Positions 49,303 to 61,300 of a DNA stretch of 64,000 nucleotides are shown here, piece after piece. The stretch covers positions 19,748,501 through 19,812,500 of the forward strand of contig NC_081812.1 of assembly GCF_030704535.1 (NCBI RefSeq), read 5' to 3'. Source of the DNA: Vitis vinifera. Taxonomy: Eukaryota; Streptophyta; Magnoliopsida; Vitales; Vitaceae. The notes below the pieces were generated by a model, which was not told the origin of the DNA, did not search any database, and saw only the letters and a program-made list of their open reading frames with translations. A program made the position numbers and the translations under genes. Numbering within the stretch: the stretch's first letter is position 1; each line of letters starts with the position of its first letter.

Positions 49303-52300
49303 ATGGAGAAATATGCAGAGCTGCGGGAGGCAGTGGAGAAGGTTGAGTTAGTGGACGCCCATGCGCACAATATCGTCGCCCTCGATTCAGCCTTCCCTTT
49401 CATCGGCTGCTTCTCTGAGGCCAATGGCGATGCCTTATCCTACGCAACCCACTCCCTCTGCTTCAAGGTAACCCCTACTACTAATCCATCATTCCGCCTT
49501 CTCCTGCTCTCACCTTCCATCTACACTTTTTTCCTAAGCTTTTAGATTACCATATTTCGATTGGATGGATATTACCATTTGTCTATGTATATGAGTGTAC
49601 GCCCATATGCATAATCATTTATCTTGGTTTCTTTCTGGTTAATGAAGGCTAAGAAAAGGCATCAGGATTAGGATTCAAGTTCGTTATATTTGTTATATAA
49701 GCACATAAGATCCTATTCAATTTCTAGGAATCACCAAGAAGGCTGGATTCATCAGTTTCTTTAGACCCTATTATATATATATAAAATTCAAGAAATTCTT
49801 TATGGATTTCAACTATGAGGTAAGAGAACCAGTATAGAGTGTGATGTCGTGGTTTGTGATCTTTGCATATTGTTATTAGGGTGTGATTTCGATGCATGAA
49901 TCATTTGATATATGTATCACTATTGTGTCATCGCAATTCCCGGTTTGTTCTGATGAAATAGAATATTTCTCAAGAGTGTTTGGTTCCAATTGAATTCAGC
50001 TTTTATTTTTATGCCCGAATTGAAACACAAATATAAATAAGATATTAACTCGTACTGTTACACTGCACCATTATCCTTCAAATTGAGTTTCTGGTTTTCT
50101 TTTTTGGTTGCTGGTGGGTGTTTTGGATAGTTTTAAAAAGCATGTGTCATCTTTGGATCAACTTCTTGACACATTTTAACCTCGTTCCATTCATCATGTC
50201 ATCCTACTTCAAAACAGTGTTCCAAGCTTGGATAGGGGAGAGATGGGTAGTATCAAATTAACAACTGGGATACAACTTTCCACCAAATCTCTTTGAACTT
50301 AGTACCAAAGGAATTCTTCAAGCACTCTATTTTGATGACATGTTTGCAAAAATGAAACAATAGATGTTGTAACTTGCTACTGCATGTTAAGAATTTCAAA
50401 TAGTGGCTTCTGGGGCTTTCATTTTGATGGCACTGGTTTGTTCATGGCAGAGAAGTTTGAGGGAGATTGCTGAACTGTATGGCTCCGAGGTATCTTTGAG
50501 TGGAGTTGAAGAATATCGTAGATGCTCAGGGTTGCAATCCATTACTTCAACTTGCTTTAAAGCTGCAAGAATCACTGCTATACTGATTGATGATGGAATT
50601 GACTTTGACAAGAAGCATGACATCCAGTGGCACAGGAACTTCACACCCATTGTTGGTAGAATATTGAGAATTGAGCATCTTGCAGAGAAGATACTTGATG
50701 AGGTGAGTAATTTTGGTCTGCCTACTTTTATGGTTACAAGTACTTAATGACATAGTAATCTATCATTAGCTTGCTCTTTTTGTTGCAAATGCATTTTATA
50801 TGATGCTGTGCATTGTCCTATTTCCCAGTGATGAGAAAACTTTAGATTCAGTTCTACTCTAGATTTAGAAATTTATAATGACCCAGTAGTTCTTCCCTTT
50901 GGTTTTAGCATTTTTATATCAACCTCAACCTTTAAATTCTAGACTTATGTTCTGTGTTCATTGATATTTATTTTTCCCTTCTTTGGCATTAATGGGATTT
51001 CATCTCAACTTCTCAGCTAGAATTGTTCTTTTAGATACATCAAATGATGGATCCATAAGCTTTTTGTCCTCCTTTTTTTGTTCTTTTAGGAGGCGCCAGA
51101 TGGATCTCCATGGACATTGGATGTCTTCACTGCTATCTTTGTGGGAAAGTTAAAATCATATCCTCTTCATATTTCATAGTGGATTTCTTCTGCTAGTTGT
51201 CAAAATATGTATTAAAATTTGATTCTTGCTTCTGTTAGTTTCCTTATCATCTGTTACAGTTGCTGATGGGATCTCTGGCTTGAAAAGCATAGCTGCATAC
51301 CGTAGTGGTCTTGAAATTAATACAAATGTCAGTAGACAGGATGCCGAGGAAGGTCTTGCTGAAGTTTTATATGGTGAGTTTCCCATTTGAACAGAGGTTT
51401 CATTGTATCCACCATATAATATGTTAATCAATCCCTTTCTTTTCTCCAGCTGGGAAGCCTGTCCGCATCACAAATAAAAACTTTATTGACTATATCTTCA
51501 CTCGTAGTTTGGAGGTCGCTCTATGCTTTGACTTGCCAATGCAGCTACACACTGGGTAATAGAAAGTTTTAGAATTGTTGAACTATTGTTTCACCTTATG
51601 CTCTTTTGATGTCTTAGGAAATATAGGAAAAAAAACTAGAAACTTGGAAATTTTAACAGGACAATGGAGTGGCTATTTTAAGCTTCCAAGTTTTCATTTT
51701 GTTGCCTTATGATCAACAATCAAGCATATCACTAGGGCAGTCTGTTTCTCTCTGTACTACTTGGTTATCTTTTTTCTGAATATATTGTTTCCTTCTTCCT
51801 TCATTTTCCTGCTGTTAGGTTCGGAGACAGAGATTTGGATTTGAGGCTGGCCAATCCACTTCATCTCCGTACTCTTCTTGAGGACAAGAGATTTTCCAAG
51901 TGTCGTATAGTGCTTTTACATGCATCCTATCCATTCTCAAAGGAAGCATCATATCTAGCCTCTGTTTATCCTCAGGTAAAATATTTGGAATTCAAATAAA
52001 TACTTCTTAAAAATGTATTATGGTGTTGAGCACAAAATTTCCCATACAGATCAATTGCCTTCACTTTCAGGTCTACCTTGACTTTGGTTTGGCAATTCCC
52101 AAGCTTAGCACCCATGGTATGATATCTTCAGTCAAAGAACTTTTGGAGCTTGCTCCAATCAAGAAGGTGAGTTCTTATGCATTTGGGAGTATATAGTATA
52201 AAAGTTTATTATAATAATTGTTTAACAATTATGATAGGCTTAGGAGATCCAAATACTAAATTAATATTTTTATAATTGAACCGGTCATTGAATCGGAAAA

Positions 52301-55300
52301 TTTACTGGTTCATGGTTCAATGGTCGGATCAGTGGTTGAACCGTGGTCGAACTGGTGACGTAATAAATATATAATTTGTAAGATTAAAAAATAATAATAA
52401 TTCATTCTTTATATTTGATGTTATTAAATTAAATGGTAAAGATAAATATAAATGTATTAATATTTTAAATTTTATTAAATAAAACACATAATATTTTAAA
52501 GAAAAATTATAATATTTAGTTTTATCTACATGTCCAAAATTGTATATCTTATTATTTTATAATTTTAAAAAATGTTATATTATTTTCATAAATATTATTA
52601 TATGATAAGTATAATTATTTAAGGGTTTTAAATAATAGAAATTTGAAAGAAGCATTACTTTAATATATGATGTTTTACAATAATAGTTAACAAGATGCTT
52701 TCATATCCCAATAGTCTAATCCTTAGGCAAGCAAAAAATATTTCTACTTCCTACATAAATCCCACATCAGAAAGTCATAAGCTACGCAATAGAAAACATA
52801 GGTATAAATACCCCTTGGAACTCTGGAGCAGAAACCAAAGGGGCATGGGTCAAAAACATTTGGCCCAATGAGGCGTGACCTGTTCTCCTTATGGGCCAGA
52901 ACCAATAGGCCCAATGATAAGCACTCAAATATTAAAATTTTTTGAAAAAAATAGGCTTGAGTGGTTCCTGGAGAACCAGCCGGTTCATGCGGTTTGACGG
53001 TTTGACCATTGGTTTGAACGGTTCAACCCCGGTTCGATCCAAGAATGGTTCAACTAAGGTGACCGGACCGGAGAGGCCGCCAATTGATGATCCGATTTTA
53101 AAACATTGTACTAAATCTCTTTAAAACAAATTTGCAATATTGGAGTTGGTCCAAGTGGAAAGAGAGTTGTTCCATTTTTAAGTCGATAAGGGGTGAGGCA
53201 CATTTATAACATTGAAACTCATACTTCTAACAACATTTACACATTGTAGGCATGCATCATTACCTGTACGATTGGTCTTGAGTATGGATCAAACCTGGTG
53301 TCTAGGTGTCATTGATACAGGAAGAGTGCAAAGATTTAACTTATTTTGACTAGATTAATAGGGATTTATGGAAAATTCAGAAATCATATGCTTGGAGGAA
53401 AGTCTTGGATTACCTATATTTTTCTTTTGTTAACACATTTAACTTATCTAATAGTTTGAAAAGTTTGTGATGGGTTTAAGTTCCTATTTAGGATATAGAA
53501 GGATGCCTCATCCTTCTAAATAGGGAGTTTATGTAACGAATCATGATTTAGGTTTGAGTATTTCTTCTCCTGCAACTTCTTCACCAGAATTATGCAGGTC
53601 CTTCACTACATTTCATTTGTACAACAAGATAACTGATTTTCACAATTAAACCTGAACACATTTTGGAAGTTCAAATAACAGAATGTGTATTTTCTCAGTT
53701 ATTGTATTCATTTATCTCATTCACAATCCTGTAGCAGCTAGCATTTTGTTTCAGGTATCTTCTATATTTATTTCTCTATATTCAAAACACTCATGATTTA
53801 TCTAATTGAATTTATGAATTTGCTTTAGTTATGAATTTGATTTTATCTATGTCATATCAATATGCATTAGCTTCTAGCTATTTGCCATACTAATGCTCAT
53901 TTGGTTTTAAATATTTGCAAATTTCTTCACATGTATGAATACTTTAGGAGGTAGGATTCTGCAATAATGTCCAGAAGAAGGCCAGTATTAGACTTTCATT
54001 GTGTATTTAAATTGTTTAGTTTGCACCACTAACACGTATGGATGAATTTTCAGGTGATGTTCAGCACTGATGGGTATGCATTTCCTGAAACTTTCTACTT
54101 AGGTATCTTTAACTAATTGTCTATTAATACAATATCCATTCTTGATGATAACTCTAGTTTCAGGATTTTATGCAATGAATCAATGCCTTGTTCTAGGCCT
54201 TCTATTCCTTGCATTCAGAATAGCAGATTTCTGACATCAATTTCAATTTTCATGTTGCATTTTGCCCACTTATGTGCAATGATGCTTCTGAGAAGCCTGG
54301 TTTTCTGGAAGCTAGCAGTCATCACCTGCCCCTTGATACATGTTAATATGGCAAGGAAAATTTAAAATTTATGAACCAGATGGTACAGTAGCTCTATGGT
54401 GTTATTTAAAATTGTAATTTTAGAGCGACAAGGATCTTGTATTAAGCTTGAAATTTATAGAAAACTTGTTCCTTAGAATGTGACTTTGGATTGTAGAAGA
54501 ATAAATGGCCTCCAATAAGATCTATGCAAAGAAATTAGTCAGTCCTTTGTCATAACAAAAATAACTAATTCACATCTTGTGTCCACAATTTATCATATTT
54601 TTGGTAATTTCTTGGTCATATCATGTTTGAGTTTATTTCCTATATTCTCATACATTATATTGTAAACCCTGGGTGTTATGTCAGGGGTCTTTTTGGCAGT
54701 CTTTTCTTTCTTTTCCTTTCTTTTTGGTTCTTCATTGTTCTTGTTTGTTATTCAAAGGATTCTGCATCCTTCATGCCATATATTTTATCACTGTTTTTTG
54801 TGATAAAATCTTGTTCCTTGTAAATGAGGGTGTGATAGTGTTGATGTAAATAATGAACATGTAAAAAATCAATGTGAGAAGCATTGCTATCATCCATCTT
54901 TTGAATTGAGTTGTGAAGTTGTAAGATACTACTGGTTGAAAATCAATTCTGTGAACATATTTTCTCTGTGGTTAAAAGGACAATCAGGGGATATATCTTT
55001 GTGTTGGACTTACAGGGACAAAGTAGGTATGTCATTAATCACTGAAAAGTTGCACTCTTCGTGTTCTTATATTATCTACTAAATTTATTTGACAGGTGCA
55101 AAGAAAGCACGTGAAGTTGTCTTTACTGTTCTACGAGATGCATGCATTGACGGTGATCTCTCAATTCCTGAAGCTGTGGAGGCAGCTGAAGACATCTTTG
55201 CTAAAAATGCAATTCAGTTTTACAAGCTAAATGTAGCTATGAAGTCTATTGATTTGAAGAATGCTATATGCCCTAAGCTCATGAGCATAGGCAATAATTC

Positions 55301-58300
55301 CTCACAAAATGACATCACACTTGTTCGCATTATCTGGGTTGATGCTTCTGGGCAGCAAAGATGCCGTGTAAGTTCTCTCCTTATGTTTTTTATTTTCCTT
55401 TTTTGTTTGTTTGTTTCTTGTTTTCTCTTTTTGAACAACATGCTGGTTAGAGCTTTGAAAATTAATTGCTTGGTGAAATTAATACTGAAATACCTTTCCC
55501 AGAAAGTAAAAGGGTAAAAGCATCATATGGAAGAGAAATCAAGCCATCCATGGTACAGCTTTGTTCATTATCGAATATTCATGAGCAAGTTGAACTTTCT
55601 GAGATCCTGAAGATGAGAATAGATCAATGTGGTTTTGTCTACCAGTTTCAACAAGGCAATTAATGGAGGGAAGCATGGATGATTTAAAACCGAAGTTTGG
55701 AAAACATAAGAGTTATCTGGAAGATTAGAAGGTTTTGGAGTGCTAGTGATAAAGACTTGGATGGCATTAAAAGTGTCAAGTTCTTTATTTGTCAGATATC
55801 ACAATAATTAGGGAACTCCACAACTGAAAAGAGATTCTTTAAACTATTAGAGATTGAATAATTTTAATATCTTCCCCCATCTCAGTTGTGTCAATTTTAG
55901 AAGCAAGTTGTTCTTTCATGAGATGATTACTTTATGCAGTGTCTTTTAATTATAGGGATGTGAAGACAAACACCTTAATGATGGAAGAATAAGAAGAACT
56001 AGGTTTGTTAAGCTACCAACTTTTTTAAAAGCTTAAGCTGTTAGAATATAAGCTCACAAAGTATGCCACGCTAACACCCTCGTGCAATCCTATACAAACA
56101 CATGAGAGACAAAGTAACAGTTCTGGATTATTTAATCATCTCTATTCCTACCTTGTTAAGCTACCAACTTTTCTAAAAGCTTTAAGCCATTAAGATATAG
56201 ACTCACAATGTACACCAGGCTACACAGTTAAAAATTGGATTTGAGTCGTAGACTAGGCAAATTCCTCTCTTTCCTCTATTGTACTCTTCCCTCTTTTGCT
56301 TGAGCCAATTCATCTTTAAATGTACAATGTCCTTATGGTAGTGTAGAAAGAAAAATGACAAAAGAACATATTTGCTTCCATTAGACAAAAGTTCAGGTTT
56401 TGATTTGTAACTTCTCTAGAATAATCAACTGGCTATATTATTTAAAAACATAGACAATATTTTTCAGTCCTTAAGAATTCTCAAACTGTCCGGGCGTGGC
56501 GTGTTTATTATTCTTATCACAAATTGAATAATTTATGTTCTATATTTTGTAAAATCCAATTTGTTTGCTAAGGTGAAATATAGCTTGACTTTCTGTGCAA
56601 TTGTTGTATATAATTGTTTCAGGTTGTGCCAGCAAGACGCTTCTATGATGTTGTTTTGAAGAATGGTGTAGGTCTAACGTTTGCTTGTATGGGAATGAGT
56701 TCAGCTATTGATGGTCCAGCTGATGGGACCAATCTGAGTGGAGTGGGTGAGACCAGACTGGTTCCTGATTTATCAACCAAGTGTAGAATTCCATGGTACT
56801 GAATAATTTGATGCGGCTTTCAATGTTCCTCTGCATTCCTGGATATTTCCATCTACTCTTTGTGGTTGAGTTTTCCATCTGTACATTATCTTATGTTTAT
56901 CCCTTTATTCTATATCCCCACTACTGGTTATTGAATATTGAAAATGGAAGATGAAAACCCTTTACTCGTTATCTCCCTTTGAATGAGGTACAGTCAAACA
57001 GGGATGCATATGTATCATAATATCTGCAATTGTCAAATCATATATCAGATTGTCAATTTTGTGCTTCTCTTTGTCTTGTATATGATAGGATAATGCAAAT
57101 TTGAAAGAAACGGAAAAATATATGCAAAGGATGCCTAATGGTTTGGAAATTAATAAATGCTGAGTAAAGTGCTGATAAATCATGTAATCGGATAACTTTA
57201 AGTTTGTTCTCGTATTTTACAATCATAAAATTTTGTAGTTTCACTTGTTTCATGTTCATTTGCAATTCTGTCAGTATAATTATGCATAAGCTCATTACTA
57301 CTGTATAAATCTACTGAGTACTGATGAGTTATATATCTACAATTAGAATTTATATATTTTAATGGTTATTGGATGAGACCATTTGAGCTGGAAACATTAT
57401 GTTATTGTAACTGAATTTCACTGATTTTAATGCCACTTCTTTTCCTCATAGGGCAAAACAAGAGGAAATGGTTTTGGCTGACATGCACCTTAAACCTGGG
57501 AAACCATGGGAATACTGCCCAAGAGAGGCCTTACGAAGGATTTCAAAAGTTCTGAAAGATGAATTTAACTTGGTATGTTGGATTGTTTATATCTAAAATG
57601 TGAAATGCCTTTATTGTTCCGTTACCAATTTTTTTAATTGTTCAGGTAGTGAATGCAGGCTTTGAAGTTGAGTTTTATCTCTTGAAGAGGATACTAAGGT
57701 ATGTGAAGCTATCTTCTATACCTCTGTATGTTAAGATTCCCATGTCACTTTGCAGTCATTGTTAATGGTCTCTGCAGGGAAGGGAAAGAAGAATGGGTGC
57801 CATTTGACTCAACCCCCTACTGCTCTACATCAGCATTTGATGCTGCATCCCCTATTTTTCATGAAGTTCTTGCTGCTCTCCAATCCTTGAATGTTCCAGT
57901 GGAACAGGTAAAGAAGAAAATTTGTTGTGCAGATACTTACATGAAATAATTTTTCATACGTATTTACTTCATCTTAATTAAGCTACTCAAAAGTTTTATT
58001 ATGGAATACTTCTCTATTGAACTTGAATTCTATTACTATTCCATTTTCTTCTTCTTTCATTGTTTTAGCATGAGAGTTAAAAGTCAACATATAGTTGCAT
58101 CTTATAACCATAATCATGAGGAGGAACTAGTTAAGGTGTTCCCTATGAGTGGGCATTTTACTGGATCCAGTTGCAGGGAAAAATCGCATAGATTACCTAG
58201 GGATTCATTGGAAGTGATGTGTTGCATCCACATTTGGTGCAGTGAGAAGTAGATAACATTTTCCCCACTATGGCTATCGATGAGAAAGCTAATTCCAGTG

Positions 58301-61300
58301 GAGAAGGTTTCATTTAGCAATGTTGAACATAGGAACACCAACAGGCAAAAGAATGAAAGTGTTAGATTCCATAGGGGTATAAATATAACTTGTCTGCAAA
58401 CAACTAAGAAATGGAAAACATCAGATACCATAACAGCTGTGGTCGTTGATGCTTAATTGACTGTTCCATGCTTTTTCTTTGTTTTGATCTCTCTCTTCAA
58501 TTAAAATATTGCTGACCTTTGCCAACTCTTTTGGCTCTTTAAATGTTGTAGCTCCATGCAGAAGCTGGGAAAGGTCAGTTTGAAATTGCTCTAGGGCATA
58601 CAGTTTGTAGTTGCTCTGCTGACAACTTGATTTTCACCCATGAAGTTATTAAGGCCTGTGCAAGGAGACACGGGCTGTTGGCAACCTTTGTTCCAAAGTA
58701 AGCCTGGTTTTGTTAGAATATGCTAGATACTTGTTTTCTTGTATGCAGAAAGTTATAAATCTTAATTAAATTTGATCCATGTCTAATCTCTCAAATTTTT
58801 ACTTTTTTATTTTTGAAAAATTTATTTTTCTTTGGGGGTTGGGGCTAGTAGGGGCATGTGGTGTAATACGAATTTGGGGATGAATATACTAGTGGAAAAT
58901 AAAAGTTTCATATTCATCACAAGGGTATGAGTTGCATGATTTATATAAATACTTATTTTATCATTCAACATTTAACGTCCTTGGTATCTATACAAAGATA
59001 TTGAAAGTTTAGATAATCATTCATGAAACTACCTTGGGGGGGCAGGGGGGTTGTGTGGTGTGGGATGTGGTGGTTGAATAGGTAGTCCTGTTTTTTCAGC
59101 CAAAAAATTGATTTTTTTTTTTTTTTGACAGTATAAGTATTCTTTGATCAATATGAGATATTAGATATCATGACCTAGATCAATCCTACAATAGACATGT
59201 GATGTATGTGGAAACCACCTCCAAAAATCTATAGAGGTAGAAAACCACGAGTCTCAATCAACCATAAAGTAAATCTACTAAATATGAAAACGAAGTACAC
59301 TGATTTACCTGACCCTAATGCAACTTTCTCCTAAAGGAATTACTTTACCCAGCACCTACACTTTGCTTTCACATCCTTGATGTGACATCTTGTGCTCTTT
59401 AGTGGACACCTCAACAACTTGAGGCAATGTTATCAACTCATCAATGCCATTCCATCAAAAGGACTTTTAAGTTTCCAACTAAATTGATTTTTGAGAGTTT
59501 AGGAACTATGGTGAATTAATGACAAAATAATATATTGTTTTCTTTTAGCATGTGTCCTTCCTCCTCTAGGGTTATGAAAAATATTTTTCCTTTTATAAGC
59601 ATAAAACCCTAATTAGAATACAATAGGAAGCTTAATAAAGCTGGAAAGTGAGAGAACCAATAAGGAAACCAAAATTTTAAACTTCCTTAAATTTTTTAGA
59701 CTTCCATTTACATTAAATTCAATCATTAATTTTTCATTACTTAACCAGATCCAAAATCACATACCTTAATTTGATTTACGTCCTTCAAATTTTAGTCTTG
59801 CTCTTCAAGCCAATAAGTCCTTTAAATGTAGTGGCATTGGATTAAGTGCTTTTAGAACAAAATGTGAACATAATCTAGCCATGCTAGTACATTAATAGAT
59901 ATTATTTGGTATCATTCTTTTGCTTGTATCATACATGTCACCTCGCCTAAACTTGCATCGCTGATTTAAGTAGCAACTTAACTGTTAAATCATGCTTGAA
60001 TTATAACCAGAAAACAGCTAAACTTTGTGGTTTAGACTAGGTAGCATTTATCTGTTTAGGTTAAACTTTTACATCTAGAGAGATTTTGCATGTGACCATG
60101 GGCTCTCATTCTGAGGGCGTGATTTTAAAACCTCAAAAATATATTTCTCTCTTTAAAACAGGAAATTCTAAATCTCTTATTGCAAATTATATTGTGCCCT
60201 ATCCAGCCTTCCTCTCACTTGTCTTGCATAGTATATTTTTATTAATGACCATTTTTCTCCTCCACATCATTTATGTTGGATTGGTGAACTATTACAAACA
60301 TCTCTTCTTCATCTCATCATATGTGGAGTAATCTTATGTCCTAGTTGTAATAATAGTACTCCTGGTTGCCCACCTAACCCATTCAACATCGTGGTCTTGC
60401 CTACATGTATTTTATGGATCTCTCTCTATCTCTGTATCATCTTGAACTCTTTGATATCTTGTTTTTTAGTTGTATAATAGTTTGCTTTTTGTAGAATTTC
60501 TGATTTGGAACAAGATAGTAACATAATATTCTCGAACCACTTATTTTAACGACTATGCTTTATTCTTGTAGGCATCAACCTTTCTAGGTCCTTTTTGAAT
60601 AGAACCAAGTGCCACAAGGTGGTTGCTTGAAGGCTCCTATTGGCCAAAAGATCTTAACTATCTCCCACCTTTTATCCATGCAATTCACCAATCTTTAATC
60701 CTGTAGGCATCATCACCTTTTTTGGTCATAAACAAAAAGGTATTATGTGTAAAGGAAGTTATATGCAACAAAAGATGGGGTATCCTGCTATCCATGAAAA
60801 TGCATAGCAGAAGAATGCATGGATCATCCTCTTTAGTTTTCCTCTTTATGGATCAAGAATCAAAGCACCAACATAGTTACTCCAAGGTATTGTAAAGTAC
60901 CCTATGACAAACCTATGTTATTCACCCAAAAGGGAGAGTGAATCAAGTGATGGTATCTTTTCTAACTATTTGCTAGTTTATACTTTAAACACAAGGTATA
61001 TGGATGTTAAGCAAAATAAGAAGTAATGAAGTAAAGATATCAAGACATGGAGAGTGCAAACAATGATTTTAATATGGTTTGGCATGCTCTTATGCACTTG
61101 CACGACCTCAAGCTCCAAACCAAGCATTAAGGTCCACTAATAAAAAATCCTTGAAACCAAGGATTCCTTCTATTTTCACTTAGTTTCTAGGTATAAATGG
61201 ATCTTTACAATCTTATTAGTGTTCTTCTAACATTCCAACTCTCTCACACAAAAGTAATAAATGTAGCTTCAATGAAATACAAGAAATAGCTTTGTAACTT

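Larger units (their letters stand above)
52167..54053 (+). other. Intron 7 of the FluG-like gene with an inserted repeat
   Basis: This 1.9-kb GT-AG intron carries an inverted-repeat element in its first half. The remainder, 53110-54050, is T-rich intron sequence with no recognisable feature. Confidence 0.85.

Noticed and set aside
55466-55663. Open frame of 65 codons in FluG-like intron 9
   Set aside because: It lies between two well-supported exons, and its translation has no recognised domain.
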